Shown one piece after another: positions 11,595 to 22,847 of a stretch of DNA of 64,000 nucleotides. The DNA is taken from assembly GCA_964059195.1 (NCBI GenBank), contig CAXKWD010000001.1:159266532-159330531 (forward strand), written 5' to 3'. The position numbers were made by a program, and so were the translations under genes. The first letter of the stretch is position 1, and every line of letters starts with the position of its first letter. The notes beneath the pieces are model-generated. The model saw only the letters and a list, made by a program, of their open reading frames with translations. It did no database searches and was not told the DNA's origin. This DNA comes from Ectobius pallidus (Eukaryota; Arthropoda; Insecta; Blattodea; Ectobiidae).

Positions 11595-11693
11595 GCACAG
11601 CGCGCCTGCTGCAAGCGACTAGACTACCCGCACAACAATTTTGTAGAATTTGTTGTGCAAGTAGTCTAGTCGCATTCAGCAGGCGCTCTGTGC
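11595..11693. repeat. 99-bp near-perfect hairpin (44-bp arms)
   Basis: Arms 11595-11638 and 11650-11693 are reverse complements at 39 of 44 positions with an 11-nt loop. It is GC-richer than its surroundings. It could be a tiny foldback element or a transcribed hairpin; no target duplication was identified. Confidence 0.8.
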
Positions 11694-12122
11694 GTAAACC
11701 AATCCACAATATCAAAACATTGCAATTAAAAGTTTCAAACAATGAATTTTCAATGGTGCAATAAAACATTTTACTTCGTTAGGTTGACACTTCCATATTT
11801 TTATATCCATTTCTTTCTTATCAAAAATAATACTTTGCCTAATTTTTTAAAGCTTGTTCCTTTTTGTATTAATTTTTTATTTTCCACGTTGCTAAGAATT
11901 TCTTATCTATAAACATTTCTCCCGCATTTTCATTTGAACTGCAAAGTGGCACATTCCTTTCTCATATTCTTTCTTGTATTTCTCCACGTCCGGATACCTA
12001 ATCTCTACCGTGCTAAACCTATCCTCTCTACTTTATTATTATTATTGTAAAAATAAATTATTAACTTTCTATTTGTTTTTATTTATCTATAAAATAACCG
12101 CTGTAACAGAATATAGAATTAG
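11694..12122. other. AT-rich intronic sequence, nothing recognised
   Basis: Pyrimidine-rich on the plus strand, with no element ends or conserved motifs seen. Confidence 0.4.
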
Positions 12123-13016
12123 ACTAGCAGGTACCCGCGGCTTCGCCCGCGATTACTTACTCAACTGCTAGATATTGTGCTTCAATCATTTATTTAACAG
12201 AAAAGTAATTTATTAGCACTGACATAGTTTTTACATAAATTGGAGGAATTACGTAATTCTACTCTTAATTATATTGTTTAACGTTAAAAATATAAATAAA
12301 CGAACAAAACGAATCTTATGCTACCATATGGGCATACAAATTCCAAATGCAACTATTAAAATTAACCATAGATTCATGAACCTTACCCAACTCATGCATA
12401 AACAATTTTATTATAACGATTGATAATTAAAAAAAAAAAAACTCAAAACCTGGTTTCGAGGTGCATTTCGCGATCAAAGTGCGCCACCCGGGGGGGGGGG
12501 ACCTCAGATTAGAGTTTCCTGCCCAATAAACCTCCGCATAGTGTTTTTCGTCCAAATCATTCCGTGTTTCCCCATTAAGGCTTTGCCCGCGAAACTTGTA
12601 AGCTGTAAAGAACATATTGATTAATTCGAACATTTCGATTAAAAGGTTGAATTTACTGATTATTTTACATCATCTACAAAATTTTGAGATACATAATTTA
12701 CTCAAATATAAATTTTAATACCTTCTCTAATTTTCAAAGTCTTGTTTCATTTATTTCCAAAGCTTATGTAAAGATTGCCAACAATACACTGTTGTCATGT
12801 GAACTGTGATTTGGATTTGATAATTCTGTGTAAAAAGGGATTAAGTATTCTCAAAAACATTTGATTTTTGGCATTTAAAGTTAAAATTTTTCAAAATACT
12901 TTCTTAGTGAGCACCTACATTATGAAACGAAGGCACTGTCAAAATTCCAAGTCTCTACCTATTATAGTTTAGGCTCTACGTTGATTCTCTGTCAGTCAGT
13001 CAGTCAGGACAAAGCC

Positions 13017-13017
<1 letters not shown>
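12123..13017 (+). mobile_element. Dispersed element with CCCGCGGCTTCGCCCGCG head, copy A
   Basis: It begins ACTAGCAGGTACCCGCGGC and ends with a GTCAGTCAGTCAGGACAAAG segment followed by a TA repeat. Copy B at 22848-23486 has the same head, including ATT.CTTACTCAACTGCTAG in near-identical form. It also has the same last 230 bp (TTCTTAGTGA.CAC.TACATTATGAA and CAAGTCTCTACCTATTATAG). The middles diverge. It has no inverted ends and a microsatellite 3' tail, which fits a retroposon (LINE or SINE type). The family is common in arthropod genomes by appearance, but I cannot name it. Confidence 0.7.

Positions 13018-13097
<80 letters not shown>
13018..13097. repeat. (TA)n followed by (GA)n microsatellite
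   Basis: About 45 bp of alternating TA joins about 35 bp of alternating GA. The TA part sits exactly at the 3' end of the element ending at 13017. Confidence 0.95.
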
Positions 13098-13100
<3 letters not shown>

Positions 13101-13689
13101 AGGGTAGGCTTCAATTTGCCACACATTAGAAAGACTGCATGAAGAAACTGTGTAATCTACAGGATAATTCATGGAACCAGGCATATGACGAAGTGGAAAA
13201 TAATGAATCACAAGCACAAATAAATATTTTTAGAAAACCCTAATTTTGTTCTCAACTTATTGACTTCGTTTCCGTTGAATTGTACCCACAGAAACTTTAC
13301 ACCCGCACACTAAAAAAATACCATTCAGACTAATACCATGGATCATGGCACGCTGAGCCTAGCCACATGTCAGAAATTTCAAACTCGTAGATGGTGGGAA
13401 GAGGGATAAAAAAAAGGACAAGCAAATTCACCACATATCTAAGGCAAAAATAAAACAATTACTCTTTATAGTGTTTTAATTGCACATTATGTACATGTTG
13501 AAGTAAGAACCTAACTCAGCGTATGTTTTTGCACACATAAGGGATGATTTTAGCCATAGTGTTTCTATTTTCCACCCACCATGAACCTTTCCTCTCTCGA
13601 ATTTCTAAGAAATGTAACATATATCAGGCACCCAGAAAACAATATTGGAGGCTGCGAAGGATACAGATCTGATACCAACTAAGCTACAG

Positions 13690-13872
13690 GTTTGCATTAA
13701 CAATTCAACCTTCAAATATCGTTATAAAAGCGTGTTTCTAAAGTAGCTTCATCGTTATAGTGAGTTACATTTAACATTATTAACATAGGAAATTCGCCGG
13801 GACCAAACGAAAATATTGCTATATGCGGGTTTATCGTTATATCGATCTTCGTTACACAGAGGTATGACTGTA
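13690..13872 (-). mobile_element. Possible end of a pogo/Tigger-like element
   Basis: On the minus strand the segment starts ACAGTCATACCTCTGTGTAA and continues with CGATATAACGATAAACC-type repeats of GTTATA. This resembles pogo/Tigger termini, which begin CAG...ACCTC with tandem CGTTATA-like motifs. No matching second end was found, so it is probably truncated. Confidence 0.4.
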
Positions 13873-13950
13873 CTTAATTTATTGATGTAAATGGTTATGT
13901 ATGGTTATGTTACAACGTAAAGAAATGTGAAATTGCAAATAATCTAAATA

Positions 13951-14862
13951 CAGTAGAGTCCCACTATTCCGAAAATCCGCCTATTCCGAACAGAGTTCAG
14001 AAAAAACACCGATTTTTTAAACTTAAAAAGACGTTCGTGAAAAACGTACATAGAGCCTAGGCTTGATGAAAACGCCTGAAACCAAATTGGAATGATAGCT
14101 GGTTACTTACTTTTTTGCACTCCTTAGCTAGTAAGTGGTACTTACGAACGTTGTTTACATGGCTCGTAAGTTGACATTCCCACACAGTCTTGTTGCTAAG
14201 GACGGTTGCGATGAGGTTAAATTACTTACGGTCCAAGCGCTACGTCATAATTCATTACGATACACTTCATAATACAAGCCTTTATGGGCACGGCCCCCAG
14301 GACAAATATTCGGTTCCCATAACAACAAACACATGCGAATCAATTTCTGAAATAAACATCTATTTTCAAGAATGTATTTACATAATATTTTCAGGTAATA
14401 TCACAATTAATATAATTAAATTGATATAAGTAACCGTCGTGCAAAAAAATAGCATGCAACACACGGGCCGTAAAGGCATTTACAGGTCTCGAAAACTTAA
14501 AAACCCTCGGCTGCGCCTCGGGTTTTCAATCTGTTTCCTCGACCCGTACACGTGCCTTACGGCACTTGTATCGCAATATACTATTTTCTGTCCCTCCACC
14601 GCCCCCGGAGCCCTCGACCATAGGCCATACTCCGGTCCCAACAACTTTTCGGCACTTGTGTTCTATTTCTCTACTTTTCGCTCTTGTGTACATCTGGTTA
14701 CTTAAAGCACATGTCGGCTGATACTAGCAGATGTCCCCGCACTTAATTTACGCCTTAACAGGTCAATACGTTAATATTGTTCATGAAATCCGCCTATTCC
14801 GAATTCCCGCTAAACCGAACAGTATTCGGTCCCAATTAGTTCGGAATATCGGGACTCTACTG
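13951..14862. mobile_element. Pogo-like non-autonomous DNA transposon
   Basis: Left end CAGTAGAGTCCC followed by CTATTCCGAA and right end GGGACTCTACTG preceded by ATTCCGAAC are inverted. TA occurs directly outside both ends (13949-13950 and 14863-14864). CCGCCTATTCCGAA is repeated inside each end. The 912-bp body has no recognisable transposase; a 14439-14705 open frame shows no family motif. The CAG start and TA targets indicate the pogo branch of Tc1/mariner. Confidence 0.85.
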
Positions 14863-14974
14863 TATTACCAAAATCTTACAAAAATAAGAATTTCGAAAAC
14901 TACCTACGCCTATTGGCCGATCCAAAAGAGATTATTGAAAATAGTGTGTTCAGTCTGAAGAGTTTTGTTAGAAT

Positions 14975-15314
14975 CATAGGCGTAACCAGGCCGACCATAT
15001 GGGGGGGGGGTTATAACATCCGCGGGGTCTGGGGGGTATGGAATACCAATACCCCCAGGAAGAGGGGGGTCCGGGGGTCCTCCCCCGGAAAATTTTAAAA
15101 ATTAAGACACAAAATAACGATTTATTAGTAATGAATTTCATCGTCAGACAGGGTTAAAACAAAATAACGAGTTTTAAGCTTCCCACGCTTTATATTTGTA
15201 TTAAGTAATTTATGGGCAGACTTAAAAAAATTATACAATTTTCCTTTTTTTAATCAATGGGGGGGGGGGGGGGGTTCAAACCCCCAAACCCCCCCCCCCC
15301 TCGGTACGCCTATG
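14975..15314 (+). mobile_element. hAT-type MITE with CATAGGCGTA ends, copy 1
   Basis: The ends CATAGGCGTA and TACGCCTATG are inverted, and the 8-bp target duplication GTTAGAAT flanks the element (14967-14974 and 15315-15322). It is 340 bp with long G and C runs (10-16 bases) near both ends. The 8-bp duplication and short ends indicate the hAT superfamily. It is non-coding. Confidence 0.9.
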
Positions 15315-15560
15315 GTTAGAATCAGATAGTACTGAGTTGGTGAAAAGGGGAAGCATACAAGTTGCAGTGATCGATGTGATTGCGGACGTCACTTGTGTTT
15401 GTTTGTCACGGCAGATTGAACGCCTAGTGATGCGTTGTCTCATGTACGATGTACATGCACTGCTAGACACAGCATTAACATTCTATATATAACTCAATCA
15501 CCACTAACTTAATTAGACGCGAAGATCCAACAAACTAAACATTATATTCCTACCATCACG

Positions 15561-15943
15561 CATAGGCGTAGCGAGGGGGGGGTTTTGGGGGTTTGAACCC
15601 CCCCCATTGATTAAAAAAAGGAAAATTGTATAATTTTTTAAGTCTGCCCATAAATTGCTTAATACAAGTATAAAGCGTGGGAAGCTTAAAACTCGTTATT
15701 TTGCGTCTTAATTTTTAAAATTTTCCGGGGAAGGACACTTGGAAGCTTAAAACTTGTTATTTTGCATCTTAATTTTTAAAATTTTCCGTGGGAGAACCCC
15801 CGGAAGCTTAAAACTCATTATTTTGCATCTTAATTTTTAAAATTTTCCGGGGGAGGGCCCCCGGACCCCCCTCTCCTTCCATACTCGCCAGACCCCGCGG
15901 ATGTTATAACCCCCCCCATATGGTCGGCCTGGTTACGCCTATG
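15561..15943 (-). mobile_element. hAT-type MITE with CATAGGCGTA ends, copy 2 (inverted)
   Basis: Same family as 14975-15314 in the opposite orientation: its right end carries the CATATGGTCGGCCTGGTTAC block that is the left end of copy 1 inverted. The target duplication CCATCACG lies at 15553-15560 and 15944-15951. It is longer than copy 1 because a 61-bp unit starting GGAAGCTTAAAACT is present three times (starts at 15680, 15741 and 15802). Confidence 0.92.
15680..15866. repeat. Three tandem copies of a 61-bp unit within a MITE
   Basis: Units begin GGAAGCTTAAAACT and end near AAAATTTTCCG plus a G-rich tail. They differ at a few positions, so the array is not brand new. Confidence 0.9.
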
Positions 15944-16184
15944 CCATCACGCTCAAAATGTAACGTTTAAAATAAATTAAGTTATGCTAGGCATGTTGCG
16001 CAAAGTTGCTCACATAATACCGGTTACATAAAATTATTCTTTTCGCCTGACAAAAAGGTTATATAAATTAAAGATGTCCGTATGGTTTGCAGTTTAGTTA
16101 ACAGCACATCTTCAGCTTTAGATGGGTTTGAGACATAATAAAACTTACCCCACTGAAGTAAAGATATATTTTGACTAGTCCATT

Positions 16185-16525
16185 CATTCGCCGCATCGTT
16201 TGATATTCACCAATTTATAAAGTTTAGCATTTCCTCGGATATAGACCTGTCACGTTCGTTTAACTTGTAATATGCTTCCTAGGGTCGCAAGGATGCAACT
16301 TTATCTGATAAAACGTCAGCTCGTTACTGGGCTTGTAAGGCACCAACGTGCCGTGATTATTACGTCGCATGCTGCCAGAAAACAGAATGAAACACGTAAT
16401 TTTATCCAACATAACTTGTTTAGAAATTGAAATAATGCAAATGTGTATTAATTAAAAACTCAGTTTCGATTCGGTGCAAGCCATTTCGTGTGCTTTTATT
16501 GCGTTCTGAAGTTTCCAATCTACGA
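16185..16525 (+). repeat. Dispersed repeat (inverted second copy at 29572-29925)
   Basis: Shares with the reverse complement of 29572-29925 the blocks TTCCTCGGATATAGACC, GGTCGCAAGGATGCAA, CAGCTCGTTA.TGG, CATGCTGCCAG.AAACAGAATG and TTTCGATTCGGT, in the same order over about 340 bp. No inverted ends or coding motif were seen, so class is unknown. It is not a recognisable exon because the blocks shift frame relative to each other. Confidence 0.75.
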
Positions 16526-16720
16526 TGGCGCTCTCTATCTTGTGATGTTCACTATTGGTAGCACTGGTAACTCGAACCGATTCACCGAATCGATTCATCG
16601 ACTGTCCATTCGTTTAGTATGCTGTGATCTCACAGTTGACAGGAAATTGACAACAAAGTAAGAAAATAATTATTATTTACTAAATCCGTTACATTTTATT
16701 CCTGGAACAATCTTAATAAA

Positions 16721-16816
16721 TCCTACACGAGATTACGAGTTCCGGCTCCAGTTCCAGTTCCAGTTCCAGTTTAACTTCTCGCAAATACATAAATAAACTC
16801 GTAATCTCTTGTGGGA
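16721..16816. repeat. Short foldback with a (GTTCCA)n loop
   Basis: Arms 16721-16741 and 16796-16816 are inverted (19 of 21 bases) around a loop containing four TTCCAG-type hexamers. Confidence 0.75.
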
Positions 16817-17433
16817 TGTGGTTTGTTTTGTTAGTCGATTATTTTAGAATATAATGTAGACCTATTTATAAAGTTGACTGCGTTGCTTACATTTATGATG
16901 AATGATAATAATAGGGGAACCTAAATGTTTTTTATTGTGCTTGGCGTTCTTAAAATAAACTTGCGTGCTCCAAACAATTAAACAGGATGTCACTAGTAGA
17001 AACAAGATAGGTAATAAAATAATATTACAATAAATAAACTATAAACCTATTACCGGTACTAAAACGTATAACAATAGCCTAGTCACATTTCTCCAATAAG
17101 GTAAAAATAAAAGTTAGTAACATTTTTCTGGGATTATTATCAGGCATTATAAAAATAATTACACCTAATAAAAAACTTATGGTTCACGAATGCCAAGAAT
17201 AATTGCCAGCAGAGTCAGTGGTATTTGAGTCTCCTTTCTGTAGTATGCCAGCAATTAACTGCGGTCAACATGCAGTCAGCGACTAGTCTACATTCTACGG
17301 TTTCCGAGTCTTGCACTACGCGACTCCGACACGCTACTTCATGTGACGTCATATCATGAAATCTGACATTAATTGAACTTGTGTGTTTTATGCCAAAGAT
17401 ATTTTGAGAACTATTTGACCAAAGCGGAATATT
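16817..17433. other. Intronic sequence, nothing recognised
   Basis: No element ends, coding motifs or structured RNA seen up to the hAT target duplication at 17434. Confidence 0.4.
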
Positions 17434-17441
17434 ATTATTAT

Positions 17442-18142
17442 TAGGGCTCGGATTTATAGGTTTTTAAAAACCCTGTTTTAGTTTTTTAAACATTTTAAAA
17501 TAGTTTTATTTTAGTCTTTTACCATTACCAAACGATTTTTTAAAGTTTTTTAATAAATATAATAAACCATTGAAAAAATATATTAATTCATTTTATTTAC
17601 ACTTAAATTTCCACAAAACTTTAGGAATTCTTTTTGCTTAGTTTTAGAACTACTCTTGTGATTTCCAACTCCACTAAAAACTCAACAAGAACGTTTATCA
17701 ATCAATCAATTAACTTTTAGAATACTTCACTTTCGGCGTCTTGCTGGAGCAAACAATATGAATTAACTGCAAGTGTAAGCTTCCTAAGAAAACCTTTAAT
17801 TTGTTTCTAAAGAAGCCGGGGATTTCGATTCACTTAAGATTTCCTTTACCCGGACAATGGGATACAAAATGACAAAATTACAAAACGTAATGCTATATTT
17901 AATCTTACAAAATAATATACTGACAACAATGAACAAGATACAAAATATATGCAGACATTTAAAAAGTAATTTTTAGTAGAACAATTTTATCGTACTTTAC
18001 TTGAAAAGTAGTTTTAGCCATTTTCAGGTTCTTTAAGGTTGAACTTTGTGACTGTCTTGACATTGAATAGACAATTATGTTAAAATATCACAGTTAGCTA
18101 GCAAGGAACGAAATAGTTTAAAACATGAGAATACGGGCCCTA
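17442..18142. mobile_element. hAT-type non-autonomous element (701 bp)
   Basis: Ends TAGGGCTCGGATTTATAGG and, inverted, TAGGGCCCGTATTCTCATG. The 8-bp duplication ATTATTAT is exact at 17434-17441 and 18143-18150, although it is low-complexity. The interior is A/T-rich with TTTTTAAA runs and no transposase motif. Confidence 0.8.
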
Positions 18143-18150
18143 ATTATTAT

Positions 18151-18693
18151 ATACACTAATGATGATATTAAGTAATATTTTTATCATCATACTCGTATCT
18201 TCATCTGACATTCATCATCCATCGTCTATCATCCACTATACTCAGGATAGGCGAAACAATTTATTCGTTTAATTTTTGGCGAATTTTACTAATATTTTAT
18301 TTGGAGTAGAAACCAGTTTTTTACATTCAGGTGTAAAGTACTTCAATTTTCACTACAAATGGCATAATTCCCTTATTCAACTTAATTGGAGTAATTCCGA
18401 ATTCCTGATTCCTCGTACACTCCATAAAGAGAGGTCTACTACAACAAATACAGTCGAATTTGGATAATTTGTTTTATTTATCGTCATTCGTCTCATTTCA
18501 TCGTACCGTTTAAACGTGAGCAGAGATGACTGCTAGGTTATGACTTTCTTTGCCGATTACGGTATTCAGAAAAGGAAAACGAGTAATTTTTAAATAAGGC
18601 TTTTTTCTGCCACACATAGGCCTACAATCCTAGCAAAAGACATGTTTTCTTTAAATAATCTGTGTCTGGTTCTAGTATTTTACTTTAGTGTTC
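18151..18693. other. Intronic sequence, nothing recognised
   Basis: ATC-rich pyrimidine stretches at 18183-18240; no gene or element identified. Confidence 0.4.
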
Positions 18694-18702
18694 TACATAT
18701 TT

Positions 18703-19001
18703 GACCGCCAGCGTGGTCTTGTGGTTAGCGTCGGCCAGGGTTTGATCCCCGGTACCTCCTCGGGTTTTTCTGAGGTAGGGAGGTTGGTAGGGGTGCACTC
18801 AGCTTCGTGATTCAAATTGAGGAGCTACTTGATAGAGCGGTAGCAGCTCCGGAAACCACCATTAACGGCCATGGGTGTCGGCGTGCTGACCACATGTCCC
18901 CCAATCCTGCCGTCTGCCTATGGTAGATGACGCAGCGGTCGGGTGGTAGGCCTTATCCCTTCTGGGATGATAGCGCCATGGACTTAGTTTTCTTTTAGTT
19001 A
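18703..19001 (+). mobile_element. tRNA-derived SINE, copy 1
   Basis: It starts GACCGCCAGCGTGGTCTTGT and contains GGTTTGATCCCCG, a box B promoter motif. The body matches the SINE at 21194-21523 (TTTTTCTGAGGTAGGGAGGT, GTGATTCAAATTGAG, GGAAACCACCATTAACGGCC). The 9-bp duplication TACATATTT lies at 18694-18702 and 19002-19010. It lacks part of the anticodon-arm region present in copy 2. Confidence 0.85.
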
Positions 19002-19010
19002 TACATATTT

Positions 19011-21185
19011 AACAGCAATTTACAGGTAACGCAGCATTCTTTAGGCGTAATTGAACAGTTCTGATCATACGTCAGCTACTTTCCATCATCCTGTATCCAC
19101 CTCCCAGCGCCGTCATCGTTGTCTCCATCATAATAAACATCATCGTCGTCTTTTTTGAACACTGCCAGTTATCATTTTGTCATTGTAGGATTCATAAAGC
19201 AAGCCCATTATAATTATATAAACAAATATATGTATAGCCTGTATATTATAACTGCATCTTGTATGCTACAAATTTCTGAATTTATGCCGTTATTGCGTGA
19301 TTTTTTACCTTTTCACTGCTGCTAACGTATACAGTATATGAGCAGCATCGAAGAACTGTTTACAGCAGACATACAAGACTAACAAAGTAACGCTTTATGT
19401 AAAAAGTGAAGATTTTATTAGGTACTGTATTTTTATTTACAAAAAGCCAGCTTTTTCTCTGACATTATTCTAATTGATTTTGAGCTTAGGGCTCACTGAT
19501 GGTTTCACTTGATGCTTGTTTATATAATTACATAACTAGTAGTGATAGTAGTAGTAGTCGCAGTAGTAGTAGCAGTAAATGTCTTATTTTGCCTGACAGA
19601 GTTAAGGTCGTACGGTCTTCTCTTCCACACAACCAAGTTAAAAATATATGTACAATATAGACTTATACGAATAACAAAGTAATGGATAAGAGTCTAATGA
19701 CTAATACTAAGACTAACTACATACAGCCCTGAAAGGGGTAAGTCTCTTGCAGCTCAGCGTTTGGAAATAAAATGATTCATTTGTAAATTCTGAACCATAT
19801 TTATTATTTTCATTTTGTATGCTTCGCTCCAGTTTCCTTCTGTTAAAAATTTTAATCGTTTTCTGACAATTGAGCGTGTTATGACTTTCCCTGCTCTCTT
19901 CACTTCTTCCTCGTTTTAATACCACAGGAATCTTAATTAAAATTTTCTTTTCTGTTTTATTTACACTACCCGTTTTGCTGAGCTATTAAATGGAATCACT
20001 TTTTCTTTCACGTCACAGTTTCAGTTAACAAATTGTTTTTGCACGAACTGGAAGGCGCTGGAAGGAAAGTAATTTACATATAAATGAAGCACGGCAATGA
20101 GAATGCATACTGTATTCTTTCCCTGGAAATCAATAGGAACTCTATGAAGGAGCAGGGAATGCATGACACAGTTTTCTTTTGTAAAATTTTTTTCTCCCTT
20201 TGGCGGTCAGTGACCTTTTTGCATGGCGCCGTCTGAGAGCTTTCCAGTGAAACAATCAATCTTTCGGTTTCCCGCCACATACTGGTGTTATGTGGGCCGT
20301 CTAATATTCCACGCACAGTAAACATTCACAAGCTACTTCAAGTTTATAACTTTCAGTTTATGTTGAATTTAATTGGAGTGTATTGAATTTTAGTCTATAA
20401 CTTCGAATTTATGTTAGAACGTTAGAATGTTAGAACGTTATTTTTTCATATACCAATTCGACATTTGCCGTTGTTAGTGAGGAATTTCAGAAAACATCCA
20501 TAGACTGATCACCAGCACAGACTATGGGATTTGAACCCGATAATTCCTGTATTAAGTCTTCAATTTTATTCCATTTTTGTTGGTCTATGGATTTAGAACA
20601 ATGGGTACAAAGTATTTGTCACTAATAGCCATAGGCTACATTAGGCCTATAAAGCACAGTTGTCGTATTATAAACAAATATGTAAATTAATTTTTAAGAG
20701 GCGCGTTGTTTTCACTCTCTTTCAAACGGTAGGCCTATGTGAGTAATTTTTAGAGAACTCTCGAAAGCGATACGTTAGCTCATTCTGGCCTACTACCACT
20801 CTATATATAATTTATTATATGCATTATATATAATATATAGACTATATATATTCTAATGTCAAGGATAAGTTAATCCCAATCCGTTTCTTCCCTTTGCTAA
20901 GGGACATAACCCGCGACTGAATTTGATTTCGCGACGTTATCTTGTTGGCTTATAAAGATTAGAATTGCTAATCTGATTAGTCATATGCTATATTATTTCT
21001 ATTGTTAACATCCCTTTTTTTTAACCAATTCAATGCCTGAGGCAATGATGAACGTGTCAGTGGTTAGATTTTTTTACCGGCTTCTGAAATAGCATAGCCT
21101 ACTCAGTATACGTTAAAACACATTGTCTGTTTAAAAATGTATGTGTATATATATATATATAATTAGACATATAATTATATATATC
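19011..21185. other. Intronic sequence with minor simple repeats
   Basis: Holds degenerate AGT repeats at 19545-19580, a TATATAAT-rich self-complementary tract at 20805-20860, and a lone box-B-like GGGTTCAAATCCC (minus, about 20530) that may be a SINE crumb. Nothing else recognised. Confidence 0.4.
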
Positions 21186-21193
21186 TAAATAGG

Positions 21194-21523
21194 TCTGACT
21201 GCCGGCGTGGTCTTCTGGTTAGCGTCGCTGACTACAGATCCATCGGCCCGGGTTCGATCCCGGTACCTCGGATTTTTCTGAGGTAGGGAGGTCTGGTTGG
21301 GATGCACTCAGCCTCGTGATTCAAATTGAGCTCCTTGATAGAGAAGTAGCGGCTCCGGTCATGGAAACCACCATTAACGGCCGTGGGTGTCGGCATGCTG
21401 ACCACATGCCCCCAATCCTGCCGAATGCCTATGGTAGATGACACAACGGTCGGGTGGTAGGCCGACCTACCCGACCTGTCTCTTCAGTGATGTAGCGCCA
21501 CGGAATTTAGTTAGTTTAGTTTA
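21194..21523 (+). mobile_element. tRNA-derived SINE, copy 2
   Basis: The head GCCGGCGTGGTCTTCTGGTT with GGTTCGATCCCGGTACCTCG reads as a tRNA-like unit with boxes A and B. A 250-bp tRNA-unrelated body is shared with 18703-19001. The target duplication TAAATAGG lies at 21186-21193 and 21524-21531. An internal Pol III promoter is inferred from the box motifs. Confidence 0.88.
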
Positions 21524-21779
21524 TAAATAGGCCTATGATTTCTGAAAATTTTATACTGCACTCCCCGCATGAAATTCTCACTACATGGTAATGAGTCCTC
21601 ATGAAAACATTATTGTTGCCAGTGAAGAATACTTCCTGTACATAAAAAATAGTGATAGAAATGTAAGTAAATAAAAATCTGATCTGTAGGCCAACTCTTC
21701 TAACATTCTCTAGCCTACTCTAAGCACAGAGAGTATAATTTATTATCTTACTTCGCATTTTGTCCTAGAATAAGAGGCT

Positions 21780-21781
<2 letters not shown>

Positions 21782-21827
<46 letters not shown>

Positions 21828-21841
21828 TATTATTATTATTA
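21782..21841. repeat. (TTA)n microsatellite
   Basis: About 20 units with one TAT slip near the end. Confidence 0.95.
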
Positions 21842-22847
21842 ATCTCGGAGTTCGAACAAATGACCAATGTCAGAAGTCGGTTAATGAATCCCACCTATTG
21901 ATACTTTATTTATCGGTGTAGCCTTTGCATTAACTGAGAAAAAGGGACGATGACTAAATGCTGTATTTACTCTCGGATAACTGTTAATATTCCCTTTTCA
22001 AGTGTCACTAAATATAAAAATGTCGAAAATGGAGAATAATAAATTAAGGATCATTAATTGCATTCTGACATCAAATATTGTAAATACTTTCACTTCAAAC
22101 TATCTTTGCTGTTTTATGTATACACTTCACTAGGAATTTAATTTCAAAACCAAACAAAAGGCTCAATCATTTTTTGCGGGATGGAAGATTGAATGCGCGA
22201 AATTTTCGCACGGTTATACTGGTATTCATTATAAAGAATACGGATCTGATAATGGAATTACATAAACAACTGTCAGAAATCAATAAGGGGTTAATTTAAT
22301 TGGACACAGGAAAATAATAGCGTGTAGTGGGTGTTACAGGTAGTAGGAAGTGAGGAATTGGGGGTTATTTTAATTATTTTCATATATAATTAATAGGGAT
22401 TTAATTAATTATTTTTTGCATTGTCACGCGTTTCTACATAATAAGTTTTCCTTCGGTAGGCCTACAGAAAAAACGTATAGCGAGAATTAGGACGTGTCTG
22501 AAACCAGACGTTCTTAACCATGTGCTCGAGATTAGCATTTTGATGATTATTAATTAAACACTACGATCTTTTGAAGCGAATGCTCTAATCACTGCTTTCA
22601 TTAGTCAATATTCCATTGAGGGTACTATTATTTAAGTCTACTTAGTCATCAATGAAGTAAGAATTCTCGATTGCTAGATGCTAAGTACTTGATTGCTATG
22701 AACAAGGTAGGCTACCTTTCGATTATGATTTCTGATGTCACTTCCGGTTATTTCGTCAACTATCTAGTTCACTTCAGATGAAAATGTACCTTCTGGGCAT
22801 GGGTTCTGTATAAGGCTATTATATAATTAGGCTATATACTAGCAAGT
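21842..22847. other. AT-rich intronic sequence, nothing recognised
   Basis: No element ends or coding signature seen. Confidence 0.4.

Noticed and set aside
15001..15300. CRISPR-like or satellite array suggested by repeated G/C runs
   Set aside because: The runs are parts of one MITE copy and are not regularly spaced repeats with unique spacers.
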